Shown piece by piece: positions 16,928 through 29,095 of a stretch of 64,000 nt of DNA; positions within the stretch are counted from its first letter, which is position 1; the number at the start of each line of letters is the position of its first letter. Source of the stretch: Chlorobaculum tepidum TLS (lineage in GTDB: Bacteria > Bacteroidota > Chlorobiia > Chlorobiales > Chlorobiaceae); contig NC_002932.3 of assembly GCF_000006985.1 (NCBI RefSeq), positions 62,001 to 126,000 on the forward strand, in the 5' to 3' direction. The notes under the pieces are model-generated. The model worked only from the letters and a program-made list of their open reading frames with translations. It made no database searches and had not been told where the DNA came from. The position numbers and the translations under genes are program-made.

Positions 16928-17794
16928 ATGCAGCAGGGCATCCACACCATTTCGTTCGTCGGACTCGGGCTTATCGGCGCCTCGCTGATGCAGGCGCTCA
17001 AGCGCGCTGCCGGGGCGACAGGGCGGAACATCGAGATGATCGGCTTTGATCCGGCCTTTGACGCAGCAGACATCGTGGCGATTACCGGCGAGTGCGGTCT
17101 CGACCGCTTCGAGCCTGATCCGGCGAAATTGTACAACGCTGATCTCGTCGTGCTCTGCGCGCCGGTTGTCACCAACATCGCCCTGCTCGATGAGGCGAAA
17201 CGGCACATCCGCAAGGATACCTTGGTGAGTGACGTGTCGAGCACCAAGGCTGAAATCGCTGCCAAAGCGCAGGAGCTCGGCATCGAATTCATCGGGATGC
17301 ACCCCATCGCCGGGCGTGAACAGCAGGGCTACCAGGCGGCCTCGCCAGAGCTGCTCGACGGCCGACTTGTGATTCTCTGTACCGAATGCGCCACTCTTGA
17401 AACAACCCTTGCCACAGAACTGGCCGGGCTGCTCCGGGCCGCCGGATGCAAGCCGCTCTTCATGAGTCCGGAAGAGCATGACCGGGTCTACGCCAACATC
17501 AGCCACCTGCCGCAGCTTATTTCGACTGCGCTGATGGCTCACTGTCGTGAGAATGTCGAATGGGCAGGCCCCGGATTCGCGTCGATGGCGCGGCTGGCGG
17601 GCAGCCCCTGGGCGGTCTGGCGGGACATCGTGGAAACCAACAGAAGCAACATCGCTGACGAGATGGAGGCATTTTCCGCGCTTCTTGCCGACGTAGCCGG
17701 AGAAGTTCGCGGCGGCAACTTCGAGGCGCTCGAATCAAAATTCCGCGAAGCGAACGATCTCTATCAACGCCTTCAGGAGAGGAGCAGCTCATGA
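16928..17794 (+). CDS. tyrA: Prephenate/arogenate dehydrogenase
   Basis: A 288-residue NAD(P)-dependent dehydrogenase in tyrosine synthesis. The dinucleotide motif is GLGLIGAS near the N-terminus, VSDVSSTK lies mid-domain and [12 protein letters not shown] contains the catalytic His. The helical C-terminal dimerisation region follows ([22 protein letters not shown]). No ACT domain or chorismate mutase is fused, so feedback control by tyrosine through an ACT domain is absent. The start lies eight bases after pyrE; the stop overlaps the nadK start (ATGA). Confidence 0.92.
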   Translation: MQQGIHTISFVGLGLIGASLMQALKRAAGATGRNIEMIGFDPAFDAADIVAITGECGLDRFEPDPAKLYNADLVVLCAPVVTNIALLDEAKRHIRKDTLVSDVSSTKAEIAAKAQELGIEFIGMHPIAGREQQGYQAASPELLDGRLVILCTECATLETTLATELAGLLRAAGCKPLFMSPEEHDRVYANISHLPQLISTALMAHCRENVEWAGPGFASMARLAGSPWAVWRDIVETNRSNIADEMEAFSALLADVAGEVRGGNFEALESKFREANDLYQRLQERSSS

Positions 17795-18642
17795 AGTTCG
17801 CCATCTTCGTGAACACTACCAGGGAGAAAGCGCTGGAGCTGGCCCGAGAGCTGACGGCGTGGCTCGATGCGCGGTCGATCGATTACGTCTTCGATCCCCA
17901 GTCGGCCAAAGCGCTCGGCTGCGGCAAATGGGAGGAGAAGGCAGACCTCAGCCAGCACTGCGACGCCTTCGTCGCGCTTGGCGGCGATGGCACGCTTCTG
18001 CTTGCTTCGCACTATTCCCGCTCCAAGCCGGTGGTGGGCATCAATGTGGGCGACCTCGGCTTTCTGACCGAGTTCAGTCCGGACGAAATGTGGGTGGCCA
18101 TGGATCATCTGGTGAGCGGTAACTACTCGATCCACACGCGCTCGCAGCTCGAAGCCACGCTTGAATCGGGAGAATCGCTGACTTCGCTCAACGACGTTAT
18201 CTTCGAAAAAGGCTCCGCTGCACGGCGGCTGCCAGCCTTCACCATCCTGCTCGACGATGAAATGCTCGGATCATACCGTGCCGATGGCATCATCATCGCC
18301 ACCTCGACCGGTTCGACGGCCTACTCGATGTCCGCAGGCGGCCCGATCATCGCCCCGAAATCGAATGTGTTCGTCATTACCCCGATCTGTCCGCACATGT
18401 TGACGGTCAGACCGATCGTTATCAGCGACGACAAAACCATCAAAATTTCGGTCGATTCGCAATCCGGGGAGTTTCCGCTGAAAATGGATGGCATCCAGAA
18501 AAAACTGCTCGCTCCTGGTGAAGTGGTCACGGTGAAAAAGTCGCCACACCACATCAATCTGGTGGCCAACGAAAAAAGGAACTACTGCGAAATCCTTCGC
18601 AAAAAGCTGCTCTGGAGTCACGAACATCCCACGGGAGAGTGA
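17791..18642 (+). CDS. nadK: NAD kinase
   Basis: A 283-residue ATP/polyphosphate-type NAD kinase that makes NADP. The catalytic GGDGT is at 64-68, and the second family motif is in [20 protein letters not shown]. Length and order fit bacterial NadK. Coupled to tyrA by an ATGA overlap. Confidence 0.96.
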   Translation: MKFAIFVNTTREKALELARELTAWLDARSIDYVFDPQSAKALGCGKWEEKADLSQHCDAFVALGGDGTLLLASHYSRSKPVVGINVGDLGFLTEFSPDEMWVAMDHLVSGNYSIHTRSQLEATLESGESLTSLNDVIFEKGSAARRLPAFTILLDDEMLGSYRADGIIIATSTGSTAYSMSAGGPIIAPKSNVFVITPICPHMLTVRPIVISDDKTIKISVDSQSGEFPLKMDGIQKKLLAPGEVVTVKKSPHHINLVANEKRNYCEILRKKLLWSHEHPTGE

Positions 18643-18670
18643 CTTCCACAGTCTTTTCCGATACCCTCTC

Positions 18671-20158
18671 ATGATCGATCAAAGAACGAGTTACCCTTCT
18701 TCCATGACCCGACACCTTTCCCCATTCTGGCTGAACCGGCTGCTCGGCATTCCCTCCTCGACGCCGCTCACCCCCCGCCTCATGGCATCGACGTTGCGCG
18801 TGGCCTTCTGTCCGTTGCAGGAAGAGAGTCCCCGGCTTGACCACTTCATCACAGCGTTGCGAGAGTCATTCGTGGAGTGCGGGGTAACGATAGTCGAAGA
18901 GGCTGCAGGTGAAGGACGGGATTCGCGCGTCGAGGCGGGGACGGCGCTCATCGCGCCGGGCAGATTCGAGGACCATCAGCTGCCGATCAGCCGCGTCTCG
19001 ACGCTCTACAACAACCTGATCGTCGGCGTCTACGACGAGCCGCCGCCGGTGCATGGTGGTCAGACGCCGCAGGAGAGGCTCGACGCGGTGGTCGGCAAGC
19101 TCGCTTGGGAGATGGTGCATCTGTTGATCTATGTGACCGAAAATTCGTGGACGGTGTGCAGCATGAACGGTGGCATCACCACCTTCGACACGCCGCTGCC
19201 GGAGTCGCGTGACGTACTCGAATCGCTGATTCCGAAGCTCACCGCGCAGGTGGTGCCGCCACGCGACGGCGAGCTGGAGCTTCGGACCGGAGCGCTCGAC
19301 ACCTCGGCCCCAGAGTTCCTGGAGTTCGCCGCTGATTTTGTGGAGTGTGGACGCATCTGGGCGGGAAACGAGCGCTTCATGAACCACACCTCGCGCGAGT
19401 CGCTCGACTACCGTAACGGCTTCTGCCGCAAGATCGTTTCGCGCTACCTTGACGAGCGTAACGGTATGAGCTACGGTTTCTTCGCCCGCCAGCTCCCGGT
19501 GAAGGTCGCGCCTGCAATCGAGGCTGATGACCTCGGCGGAACATCAGTCGGCGACGCATTGGTGCCGGTGACAATCGCCGGGAAACAGCTGCTCGTGCCC
19601 GTGCCCGGCGTGCGTATCCTTACAACACGGTCGGGATGCCGGAAAACCGCCATCGACCCGCGCCATGACCTGGTGGAGATCGGTCTCGACAACGGACATG
19701 CATGGCTGGTCACACCTGCCGGATTGCCGGAGGGCCTCGTCTCGAAGCCCTCGTTCGACACGCTGACCATCATAGCCCACGCTATCGGCAATGCGATGAT
19801 CGCCAGCATTCTGCTCGCGCTTGCACCTGGCAACCGCTTTCCCGGTCTGCTGGCGCGCTTTGGCTGTGGCATGACGCATTGGCACTACTATCTCGACGAG
19901 GAGATGATTCCGGACGGCTACGTGGTGCATGGTTTCGACAATCCACCGGTGTCGTGCTCAACACCGCAATCGGCGGCCTACAGCCTGCTCGGGAAGCTCG
20001 ACGCGCTGGAACGGGCGCTCGAAGGCGGTACCGATTACCTCGGTGACGTGCACATCGAACCGGGCCATGGCACTAACGTGGTCGGCACGAGATCACTGGC
20101 CAAAATGGCGATGTTTCTGAACGCCGATAGTTGCGTTTGTTCGCAACGGGAGGGGTGA
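18671..20158 (+). CDS. Conserved-looking protein of unknown function
   Basis: A 495-residue protein I do not recognise. No signal peptide is clear and no P-loop, Rossmann or iron-sulfur motif is seen. A moderately hydrophobic helix (ANAMIASILLALAPG-like region, about residue 373-387) could be buried rather than membrane-spanning. A His/Trp/Tyr-rich segment near the C-terminus (GCGMTHWHYYLDEEMIPDGY) followed by PPVSCSTPQSAAYSLLGK looks like a catalytic or metal-binding patch. Codon usage matches the neighbours, so it is a genuine gene. It follows nadK by 28 bases and may be cotranscribed. An internal ATG at 18704 is an equally plausible start. Ten or so cysteines are scattered without CxxC pairs. 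Confidence 0.75.
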   Translation: MIDQRTSYPSSMTRHLSPFWLNRLLGIPSSTPLTPRLMASTLRVAFCPLQEESPRLDHFITALRESFVECGVTIVEEAAGEGRDSRVEAGTALIAPGRFEDHQLPISRVSTLYNNLIVGVYDEPPPVHGGQTPQERLDAVVGKLAWEMVHLLIYVTENSWTVCSMNGGITTFDTPLPESRDVLESLIPKLTAQVVPPRDGELELRTGALDTSAPEFLEFAADFVECGRIWAGNERFMNHTSRESLDYRNGFCRKIVSRYLDERNGMSYGFFARQLPVKVAPAIEADDLGGTSVGDALVPVTIAGKQLLVPVPGVRILTTRSGCRKTAIDPRHDLVEIGLDNGHAWLVTPAGLPEGLVSKPSFDTLTIIAHAIGNAMIASILLALAPGNRFPGLLARFGCGMTHWHYYLDEEMIPDGYVVHGFDNPPVSCSTPQSAAYSLLGKLDALERALEGGTDYLGDVHIEPGHGTNVVGTRSLAKMAMFLNADSCVCSQREG

Positions 20159-20259
20159 GGAGGGGCCGGTTCTAACTGGCTTGGCAGTGCAGGTCTTTTT
20201 CTGGAACTCCCTGTCGATGTCGGGATCGATTCACCGGCGCAACGATTTCGACTTTTCAA

Positions 20260-20832
20260 CTACCCCTGAGCCTGCTTTTCGCTGTACTTCCAGCGGCCCT
20301 GGTGGTCGAGCACCATCTCGACGATCTCGCGAACGCAGCCGCGTCCACCTTCGAATACCGAGATGTAGGCGACGCGGTTGCGGAGGTACTCCGCGCCATT
20401 GATCGGCGTTACTGGCAATCCGGCCTTTTTCAGCAATTCCAGATCGTCGATATCGTCGGCAATGCAGGCACACTCATCGTCCTGCAGGCCGTGGCGGCTT
20501 TTGAATGCTTCGTAAGCGTCAAGTCGCTCCTCGCCGTCGAGGAAGAGATCGATTGGCCCTGTGGCTTCGAGCATCTGGCGGAAGGCTCCGGCCTGCCGCC
20601 CGGCGATGATCGCCACCTTCATGCCGAGACGCAGCGCCTCGCGGAGTCCGGCCAGGTCGCGGGCAAAAAGGGTGGGCATTTCGCGCCCCTCGCCGTCGAG
20701 AGTGATCACGCCGCTGGTGAGGACGCCGTCGAGGGAGATGACCAGCGCCTTGATGCTATCGAGGGCGGCGTTGATCTGCGAAGAGGGATCAGCCTGGTAG
20801 GGCTGCATACCGAAAAACTGGAAAGAGCTCAA
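20260..20832 (-). CDS. kdsC: KdsC-like HAD protein lacking the nucleophile Asp
   Basis: A 190-residue HAD protein resembling 3-deoxy-D-manno-octulosonate 8-phosphate phosphatase (KdsC), which removes phosphate from Kdo8P in lipid A core synthesis. Expected motif I is DxDG; here residues 33-36 are Ser-Leu-Asp-Gly, so the phosphate-accepting Asp is replaced by Ser while the second Asp stays. The Lys expected in motif III appears as Arg103. VAIIAGR (motif II) and the acidic IADDIDDLELL (124-133) remain. It sits 12 bases after kdsA, the gene that makes its substrate. It may be inactive or act as a regulatory or scaffold protein, with another phosphatase doing the step. Confidence 0.82.
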   Translation of the reverse strand: MSSFQFFGMQPYQADPSSQINAALDSIKALVISLDGVLTSGVITLDGEGREMPTLFARDLAGLREALRLGMKVAIIAGRQAGAFRQMLEATGPIDLFLDGEERLDAYEAFKSRHGLQDDECACIADDIDDLELLKKAGLPVTPINGAEYLRNRVAYISVFEGGRGCVREIVEMVLDHQGRWKYSEKQAQG

Positions 20833-20844
20833 GAGTGTATCTGG

Positions 20845-21687
20845 TTAACGTGAATGAAATTCTTCCCGGATCGACTGCATGCAGCGCTGAAGCTGCATCA
20901 GCTCCCGCACCATTTCGCCGAATCCGGCGAGCGGAGCCTGGGTCGAAGCGTCGGACATGGCGGTCGCCGGATCGGGATGCACCTCGAAAAAGAGGCCATC
21001 AACTCCCGCGGCAACGGCGGCGCGGGCAAGCGGCATGAGGAACCGGCGGTCGCCTCCGGAAACGCCTGCTCCGGCACCCGGCAACTGGACGCTGTGGGTG
21101 ACATCGAGAATGACCGGCCAGCCGGATTCGGCCATGATTGGCAGCCCCCGGTAATCGACCACGAGATTGTGGTAGCCAAAGGTGGTGCCCCGTTCGGTAA
21201 GCATAATCTTTTTGTTTCCCGTTGCGGCGGCTTTGGCCGCGGCAAGAGCCATGTCTTCCGGCGCGAGAAACTGCCCTTTCTTGATGTTGACGGCAAGCCC
21301 CGTCGATGCTGCGGCCACGATCAGGTCAGTCTGGCGGCAGAGGAACGCGGGAATCTGGAGCACATCGACATAGGATGCCGCGAGTTCGACCTCGGAGGTT
21401 TCGTGAACATCGGTTAGCACCGGCATCCCGAAATAGTCTCTGATCTCGCGCAGGATTTCAAGTGCCTGGCGGTCCCCAATGCCAGTGTATGAAGAGGCCG
21501 ACGAGCGATTCGCCTTGCGGTAAGAACCTTTGAAGATGACGCGCACATCTTCCTTTTTGCGGATGCGGTCGAGTTCGGCGGCCACATCCATCGCCATCCG
21601 CCGGTTTTCGATAAGGCAAGGCCCCGCGATGAGAAACAGGCCCTTCGGCCCTGGCAGCGATACAGTGCCAACCGAGAACTTTTGCAT
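20845..21687 (-). CDS. kdsA: Kdo-8-phosphate synthase
   Basis: A 280-residue aldolase that condenses arabinose-5-phosphate with phosphoenolpyruvate. The opening motif is [11 protein letters not shown] with Cys24, the metal ligand of the metallo-KdsA class (non-metal enzymes have Asn here). [30 protein letters not shown] and VTHSVQLPG are all typical. First gene of a two-gene kdsA-kdsC unit and divergent from the half-ClpB gene. Confidence 0.95.
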   Translation of the reverse strand: MQKFSVGTVSLPGPKGLFLIAGPCLIENRRMAMDVAAELDRIRKKEDVRVIFKGSYRKANRSSASSYTGIGDRQALEILREIRDYFGMPVLTDVHETSEVELAASYVDVLQIPAFLCRQTDLIVAAASTGLAVNIKKGQFLAPEDMALAAAKAAATGNKKIMLTERGTTFGYHNLVVDYRGLPIMAESGWPVILDVTHSVQLPGAGAGVSGGDRRFLMPLARAAVAAGVDGLFFEVHPDPATAMSDASTQAPLAGFGEMVRELMQLQRCMQSIREEFHSR

Positions 21688-21815
21688 CCGTTGTCCTGTT
21701 TGATTAAAGAGTTAACGCCAGTAACAAGCGAAGCCGGTTTGTTTTGACTTGATAAATTAGGCTGTAAATTTAATCAATAATTTCTCTTTTCACTCTTCAA
21801 CAGGAATAGCTGTTT

Positions 21816-23132
<1,317 letters not shown>

Positions 23133-23143
23133 CAACAAGCCTC

Positions 23144-23182
23144 GGGCTGGTCTTATCAAAAAAAGGCCAGCCTGTTTTTTAT
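23144..23182 (+). terminator. Terminator between half-ClpB and nagZ
   Basis: GGGCTGGTCTT pairs with AAGGCCAGCCT through an A-rich loop, followed by GTTTTTTA. It ends about five bases before the nagZ ATG. Confidence 0.7.
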
Positions 23183-23186
23183 TTCC

Positions 23187-24305
23187 ATGAAAGCGACTCT
23201 CCTTGCGGCGCTGCTGCTTTTTTTGAGCTTTACCTCCGCGCTGGCCGCGCCATCCACGCCCGACAGTCTTTCGATCAAGATCGGCCAGATGCTTATGATC
23301 GGCTTCCGTGGCATGGAGGCCAAAGACGATTCAGCTATCGCCGCTGATATTCGCGAGCGGGGCATCGGCGGCGTGGTGCTGTTCGATTACGACGTGCCAT
23401 CAAAATCTCCAATTCGCAACATCGAGTCGCCGGAGCAGCTCCGGCGTCTTACCTCGGAGCTGCAAAAGCTCTCGACCACTCCGCTTTTCATTGCTGTCGA
23501 TCAGGAGGGTGGGCGCGTCTGCCGCCTCAAGCCGTCGCGCGGCTTTCCGCCGACCGTTTCCGCCGCTTATCTCGGCACACTCAATAATTCCGACAGCACA
23601 TGGCAGGCCGCCGGATCGACCGCCGCTTTACTCAAAAGTCTCGGTATCAACGTGAATCTCGCGCCGGTGGTTGATCTGAACGTCAACCCAAGCAATCCCG
23701 TCATCGGCAAGCTCGACCGGAGCTTCTCGGCAGATCCGGTTGTCGTTGCCCAGCAGGCTCGAATGGTCATCGATGCGTTCCACCAGCAAGGCATCATTGC
23801 TGCGCTGAAGCACTTCCCCGGCCACGGCAGCTCGACCACCGATACGCACAAGGATTTTACCGATGTCACCGCCACCTGGTCAAAAAAAGAGCTTGATCCC
23901 TACTGGGCGCTGATCCGTGAAGGGTATAGCGATCCGGTCATGACAGCGCACGTTTTCAACGCCCGCCTCGACAGCCTCTACCCGGCGACGCTCTCGAAGG
24001 CGACGATTGACGGCCTGCTTCGCAAACAGCTCGGCTTCCGGGGTGTGGTACTCAGCGACGACATGCAGATGAAAGCTATCGCCGACCGTTATGGCCTCGA
24101 AGAGGCGATCCGGCTGGCGATTGACGCAGGGGTCGATGTGCTGATTTTCGGCAACAACGTCAGCTACGACCCGGAGATCGCTAGCAAAGCAACGAGCATT
24201 ATCCGCCACCTCGTTGAAAAAGGGGCTATTTCGCCGGAGAGGATTAACGAATCGTACCGGCGGATCATGACCTTGAAAACCCGAACTATCATTTCTCGCC
24301 CATGA
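23187..24305 (+). CDS. nagZ: Beta-N-acetylhexosaminidase, GH3 family
   Basis: A 372-residue glycoside hydrolase family 3 enzyme that removes N-acetylglucosamine during murein recycling. A signal peptide is present ([18 protein letters not shown]), so this one is exported, unlike the cytoplasmic E. coli NagZ. The NagZ signature [17 protein letters not shown] carries the catalytic His-Asp dyad loop, and the nucleophile Asp lies in [12 protein letters not shown]. The ATG has no ribosome binding site and follows a terminator directly. The last codons overlap sixA (ATGA). Confidence 0.9.
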   Translation: MKATLLAALLLFLSFTSALAAPSTPDSLSIKIGQMLMIGFRGMEAKDDSAIAADIRERGIGGVVLFDYDVPSKSPIRNIESPEQLRRLTSELQKLSTTPLFIAVDQEGGRVCRLKPSRGFPPTVSAAYLGTLNNSDSTWQAAGSTAALLKSLGINVNLAPVVDLNVNPSNPVIGKLDRSFSADPVVVAQQARMVIDAFHQQGIIAALKHFPGHGSSTTDTHKDFTDVTATWSKKELDPYWALIREGYSDPVMTAHVFNARLDSLYPATLSKATIDGLLRKQLGFRGVVLSDDMQMKAIADRYGLEEAIRLAIDAGVDVLIFGNNVSYDPEIASKATSIIRHLVEKGAISPERINESYRRIMTLKTRTIISRP

Positions 24306-24793
24306 AAACCCTCTACCTCGTACGCCACGCCAAGGCGGGCTGGAAAGATCCGGCCCAGTCCGACTTCGACCGCTCCCTCACCAAACAAGGCCGCCGCCAG
24401 GCCGAAGAGATGAGTGAGCGCCTGCGCAAAAAAGGCATCACTCCGGAACGGCTCATTTCAAGCCCTGCGCACAGAGCACTCGAAACGGCGGAGATTTTCG
24501 CGGATACGCTGGGCATCGAGCGGCGGGAGATCGTGCAGAAGATCGAAATCTACGAGGGCGGTATTGATGCACTTGCCGTCATTGTCCGGTCGCTTGCGGA
24601 CGAGGATAATACGGTCATGCTCTTCGGCCACAACCCGATGATCAGCCATTTCGTCCAGTGGCTCACTGCCAAACCCGCCGAAGCGATGAATACCTGCGGA
24701 ATTGCAAAGATCGAGCTGGACTGCGACCATTGGCGCGATACCGCCGAGGGTAGCGGCAAGCTGGTGTGGTACAAATTCCCGGAGCGGGAGTGA
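24302..24793 (+). CDS. sixA: SixA-type phosphohistidine phosphatase
   Basis: A 163-residue histidine phosphatase of the SixA branch. The phosphate-binding motif with nucleophile His is LVRHAKAG (residues 6-13), and the second conserved His is in FGHNPMIS. SixA dephosphorylates phosphohistidine on HPt or PTS-Ntr proteins in E. coli; the target here is unknown. Coupled to nagZ by an ATGA overlap, which suggests joint expression rather than shared function. Confidence 0.85.
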   Translation: MKTLYLVRHAKAGWKDPAQSDFDRSLTKQGRRQAEEMSERLRKKGITPERLISSPAHRALETAEIFADTLGIERREIVQKIEIYEGGIDALAVIVRSLADEDNTVMLFGHNPMISHFVQWLTAKPAEAMNTCGIAKIELDCDHWRDTAEGSGKLVWYKFPERE

Positions 24794-24838
24794 GGGCTGG
24801 CCAACCGCAGGGGCGCATTATGTGCGCTCTTGAGAGCT

Positions 24839-24883
24839 TATAGGTCATATAGGTCTTATAAGTCCTACACGACCTATACGCTT
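24839..24883. repeat. Five degenerate 9-bp tandem units between convergent genes
   Basis: Units TATAGGTCA, TATAGGTCT, TATAAGTCC, TACACGACC, TATACGCTT follow one another exactly. The first and fourth/fifth parts are also inversely related (TATAGGTC against GACCTATA), so the array can fold. It ends five bases before the gpsA stop codon. Confidence 0.75.
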
Positions 24884-24888
24884 AAACT

Positions 24889-25890
24889 TCAATAATGCTC
24901 CGGCTTGGGATCCCTTTCCATCAGCTCCAGAATGGCTTGCGGGGCGGGTTTGTTTTCGTAGAGCATTTCATAGACGGCTTGCGAGATGGGCATTTCGACG
25001 CCGAGGCGTTCGGCGAGCTTGACTACGGCTTTGGAGGTGAGCACCCCTTCGGCTACCATGCTCATCTCTCCGATCACTTCGTCGAGCTTGCGGCCCTTGC
25101 CAATCTGCTCGCCGACGTAGCGGTTGCGGCTGTGCTGGCTCAGGCAGGTTACGACCAGGTCGCCGATGCCGGACAGACCCGATAGGGTCAGCGGGTCGGC
25201 GCCAAGCTTCGAGCTGAGGCGCGAGATTTCAGCCAGGCCGCGCGTGATGATCGCCGCCTTGGCGTTGTCGCCGAAGCCGAGTCCGTCGGAAATTCCGGCG
25301 GCGATGGCGATGACGTTCTTGACTGATCCGGCGATCTCGACGCCGATGAGGTCGGTGTTGACATAGACGCGGAAGCTGCTGGTGTGAAACGCCTCCTGAA
25401 CCCGGCGGGCGGTCGCTTCCGAAACAGAGCAGGCGACAACGGTGGTCGGCTGCTGGCGGGCGACCTCCTCGGCATGGCTTGGGCCGTAGAGCACGGCGAT
25501 CTGCTCCGGCGCGATGCGGGGCAGCGCTTCGAGTAACACCTCGGACATGCGCTTTCCGGTGTGCTGCTCGATCCCCTTGGCGACGTTGACGATGATTTTG
25601 CCGTCGAGAGGCAGGTGCGCAAACGCCGCCGCCGTCTCCCGCAGCGCATGCGACGGCACTGCTGTCACGATCATCTCCGCTGTTTCGACGGCGTCGTGAA
25701 GATTTTCGACCACACGCAGGTTGTCGGGAAAAAGAACCCCTTTGAGGTAGCGCTTGTTTTCGCGGTCGGCCTCAAGCGCGCGGGCGAACTCCGGGCGGTG
25801 CGCCCACAGCCGTACTTCGTGGCCTTTATTGGCCAGCAGCATGGCAAGCGTGGTTCCCCAACTTCCTGCGCCGAGAACAGTGATCTTCAT
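24889..25890 (-). CDS. gpsA: Glycerol-3-phosphate dehydrogenase [NAD(P)+]
   Basis: A 333-residue enzyme that makes sn-glycerol-3-phosphate for phospholipids. The dinucleotide motif [10 protein letters not shown] is at the N-terminus, VNVAKGIE and GPSHAEEVA are family motifs, and the catalytic Lys region is [19 protein letters not shown]. Directly downstream of plsY, whose product uses glycerol-3-phosphate, so the two genes form a functional pair in a lysC-purM-plsY-gpsA run. Confidence 0.96.
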
Positions 25891-25903
25891 TGTAAACAGC
25901 CGC

Positions 25904-26602
25904 TCAGTTTTTCCGCCCGAAGCTCAGGCGGTTTTCGGTTCCAGAAAAGAGGCGCTTGATGTTGGCACGGTGCGTGTAGATGATCGCCACGGCTACAATG
26001 CCTCCAAATATGAGCAGGTGATAGTCGAGGCTGTCATGCACGAACCAATGGTCGAAAAAGCGGTAATCGAGGCCGGAGCCGAGATCGAAGACATATTTGC
26101 GGATGGCGATGATCAGCGGGAAGGCGATGGCCGCAAGAATCGATCCTACCGAGACGTAGCGCGAAATCGTAACGGCCAGAAGGAAGATGCCAATCACCAT
26201 CAGCATGCTTACCGGTGCGATACCGATCAGCATACCGGCGGCGGTGCTGACCCCCTTGCCCCCCTTGAAACCGGCAAAGACCGTGAAAACGTGGCCGATG
26301 ACGGCGGCCATGCCTGCGATCAGGCTCAAAGCGATCTCGTTCATGTCGGGAAACGCGCCGAGGGGGTGCGCCTTGAAAAAGCCGACCACCGGCACGGCGG
26401 CGATGGTGCCTTTGGCAATGTCGATGAGTGTTACGACCAGTCCTGCCTTCCAGCCGAGCACGCGGAAGGCGTTGGTGCCGCCGGCATTGCCACTGCCGAA
26501 CTCGCGGATATCGATGCCCTTGAGCAGCTTTCCGGCAATGATGCTGGTCGGAATGGAGCCAATCAGGTACGCGACGACGATGATGGCAAGAAATGTCAGC
26601 AT
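25904..26602 (-). CDS. plsY: Acyl-phosphate:glycerol-3-phosphate acyltransferase
   Basis: A 232-residue inner-membrane protein with at least five hydrophobic segments. The three PlsY motifs are visible: IGSIPTS at the N-terminus, [15 protein letters not shown] in the first loop, and [12 protein letters not shown] in the middle. It acylates glycerol-3-phosphate from acyl-phosphate. The start is the ATG at 26602 ([10 protein letters not shown]); an upstream start would add a non-conserved leader. Confidence 0.94.
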
Positions 26603-26644
26603 ATCAGTCTCGATTAAATGACAGACAAACACATAATCGAATGG

Positions 26645-27634
26645 TCAGGCCTTGACGACCTCTCCAACAATGTAGGCATTTTCATCCTTCGACTTCAAGT
26701 AGCCCATGATGTGATCGACGCGATCTTTCGCGACAATCATCACCAGACCGAGGCCCAGGTTGAAGGTGCGGCGCATATCCTCTTCGGGCACCGAGCCCTC
26801 CTTGCGGATCAGGTCGAAAATCAGCGGTTCCGGCCATGAATTCCAGTCCACCGAAAGGGCGAGGCCTTCCGGCACGATGCGCATGGTGTTCCCCATGAGA
26901 CCACCGCCGGTGATATGCGACATGCCGCGCAGGTCGCCAGTGCCAAGCAGCGGTTCGATGACCGGCAGGTAGGAGCGGTGCACCTTCAAGAGCTCCTCGC
27001 CGACCGTACCGTCAAGCTCGGCAAACGTCTCGTTCATCCGCCCCTCGAACACCTTGCGGGCTAGCGAATAGCCGTTGGTGTGCAGGCCGGTCGAAGGCAG
27101 GCCTATCATCACGTCGCCCGCCTCGATCTTCGAGCCGTTGATGATGTGCGGCTGATCGACCATGCCGACAATCGTACCAGCGAGATCGAAATCCTCCACG
27201 TCGTACACGCCCGGCATCTCGGCGGTTTCGCCACCGATGAGCGCCGCGCCGTTCTCGCGGCACGCCTTCACCATGCCGGTCACCACGGACGCGGCAATCT
27301 CAGGCTTGAGCTTGCCGCAGGCATAGTAGTCGAGGAAAAAGAGCGGGCGGGCGCCGCAGACCAGAATGTCGTTCACGCAGTGGTTGACCAGGCAGGAGCC
27401 GACCGTGTCGTACTTGCCGAGCTCGATGGCGATCTTGAGCTTGGTGCCCACGCCGTCGATGCTGCTGACCAGCACCGGCTTCTCATACTTCGCGAAATCG
27501 GGCTGAAAGAATCCGCCGAACGCGCCGATGTCGGTCATCACCTGCGGAGTGAAGGTCTGGCGGACATGGGGTTTGATGAGGCGGACGAACTCTTCACCTG
27601 CGGAAATATCGACTCCGGCTTTCTTGTAATCCAT
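26645..27634 (-). CDS. purM: Phosphoribosylformylglycinamidine cyclo-ligase
   Basis: A 329-residue AIR synthetase of the PurM/PurL/SelD/ThiL fold, fifth step of purine synthesis. It carries GVGTKLKIA, the metal and ATP region [11 protein letters not shown], and the conserved [10 protein letters not shown] region. Length normal. It lies 48 bases downstream of lysC, with no functional link beyond likely cotranscription. Confidence 0.96.
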   Translation of the reverse strand: MDYKKAGVDISAGEEFVRLIKPHVRQTFTPQVMTDIGAFGGFFQPDFAKYEKPVLVSSIDGVGTKLKIAIELGKYDTVGSCLVNHCVNDILVCGARPLFFLDYYACGKLKPEIAASVVTGMVKACRENGAALIGGETAEMPGVYDVEDFDLAGTIVGMVDQPHIINGSKIEAGDVMIGLPSTGLHTNGYSLARKVFEGRMNETFAELDGTVGEELLKVHRSYLPVIEPLLGTGDLRGMSHITGGGLMGNTMRIVPEGLALSVDWNSWPEPLIFDLIRKEGSVPEEDMRRTFNLGLGLVMIVAKDRVDHIMGYLKSKDENAYIVGEVVKA

Positions 27635-27682
27635 AGCTCTTGTTCGTGATTATCCTTTTAATTTTTTTTTGCGTTTGCGGTC

Positions 27683-29095
27683 TTAGCTGCCCGCCGGTTT
27701 CTCGAAAATCGCGTCGCACTGCGATTCCGCAAAGAACTCGCAGTGCAGACTTGCAACCGCCGCCTGCACGTCACTTTCATCAACCACCACGCCCACGTTA
27801 ATCTCCGATGCGCCCTGCGAAATCATGCGCAGGTTGACGTTGCGAAGCGAGTTGAAAATCCTGCCGGCAACGCCCTTCGACATACGGAGATTGTCGCCAA
27901 CCACGCTGACCGTGGCTACCTTGTGCTCAATCTCGACCTCACCGAGCGCGCCGAGCGCCTTGATGAGCGGCTCGCTCACCACGGCATCGTCAACCGTCAG
28001 GGAGACCGAGACTTCGCTGGTCGAGATCATTTCGACCGAAATGCCAAAGCGCTCGAACACGTCGAACAGCTCGCTCATAAATCCGTGGCGGCCAAACATC
28101 CGGTTCGAGCGGATATTGAGAATCGCCTGCGCTTTCTTGACGGCAATGGATTTGACCAGACCGCCGTGGCTCTTTCCTGCCAGCAGCTCCGGATCGTTGG
28201 TGATCAGCGTGCCTTTGGAATCCGGGTGCCAGGTGTTGAGCACATAAACCGGAATGTTCTTTTGGACCGCTGGGGCGATGGTGTCGGGATGGAGCACTTT
28301 CGCGCCGAGATAGGCCAGCTCGGCAGCTTCGGAAAAGGTCATGACCCTGATGCTCTTCGCCTCCGGAACTATTCGGGGATCAGTCGTCATGACGCCATCA
28401 ACGTCCGTCCAGATTTCGATAGACTCCGAATGCAGCCATGCGCCGAAAAGTGCTGCCGACAGGTCGGAGCCTCCGCGTCCCAGTGTGGTGGTACGGCCCG
28501 ACTCGGTCGCGCCGATGTAGCCCTGCGTCACGACGACTGTGCCTGCATCGAGCAGTGGCTTGATGATCTCGCTGGTGTTTTTCTGGCAAATCTCGGCGAG
28601 TGGGCGGGCAAAGCCGAATCGGTCGTCGGTGATCATCACCGTCCGCACGTCGATCCACTTGCAGCTCACGCCCGCTTCGTTCAGTGCGGCGGCGAACACG
28701 GAGGTCGAAAGCAGTTCGCCGAATGAGCAGAAGCGGTCTTTCGAGCGCTCGGTCAGCTCACCGACGATCTCGATGCCCTCGGTGAGGCGTTCGAGCCGGG
28801 TGAGATAGACCTCGATCTTTGCGATCACCTCCTGTTGGAGCTCCTCGCTTTCGATCAACTCCCCGATCAGATCGAGGTGAAACTGGCGAACCTCGCCAAC
28901 AAGCTGCTGGGCCTCTTCGAGACAGCCGGAGCCGGCCGCATCGGCGATCTGGATCAGTTTGTTGGTTATTCCGCTGCACGCGCTTAAAACGACGAGCGGC
29001 GCGCTCGATTTCTTCTTTTCCGCGACATTGGCGATCACCTGCCGCATGGCCGCAGCCGAGCCAACAGAGGTGCCGCCAAATTTCATGACTACCAT
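27683..29095 (-). CDS. lysC: Aspartate kinase
   Basis: A 470-residue monofunctional aspartokinase, first step to lysine, threonine and methionine. The kinase domain starts [10 protein letters not shown] and contains [15 protein letters not shown]; two C-terminal ACT domains begin about 310 ([15 protein letters not shown] and [15 protein letters not shown]). The ACT pair implies allosteric control by an end product. No homoserine dehydrogenase is fused. First gene of a four-gene minus-strand run. Confidence 0.94.
   Translation of the reverse strand: MVVMKFGGTSVGSAAAMRQVIANVAEKKKSSAPLVVLSACSGITNKLIQIADAAGSGCLEEAQQLVGEVRQFHLDLIGELIESEELQQEVIAKIEVYLTRLERLTEGIEIVGELTERSKDRFCSFGELLSTSVFAAALNEAGVSCKWIDVRTVMITDDRFGFARPLAEICQKNTSEIIKPLLDAGTVVVTQGYIGATESGRTTTLGRGGSDLSAALFGAWLHSESIEIWTDVDGVMTTDPRIVPEAKSIRVMTFSEAAELAYLGAKVLHPDTIAPAVQKNIPVYVLNTWHPDSKGTLITNDPELLAGKSHGGLVKSIAVKKAQAILNIRSNRMFGRHGFMSELFDVFERFGISVEMISTSEVSVSLTVDDAVVSEPLIKALGALGEVEIEHKVATVSVVGDNLRMSKGVAGRIFNSLRNVNLRMISQGASEINVGVVVDESDVQAAVASLHCEFFAESQCDAIFEKPAGS

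Noticed and set aside
21688-21815. CIRCE or heat-shock operator before the half-ClpB gene
   Set aside because: No TTAGCACTC-N9-GAGTGCTAA-like element; only a loosely spaced TTGACT and AT-rich stretch.
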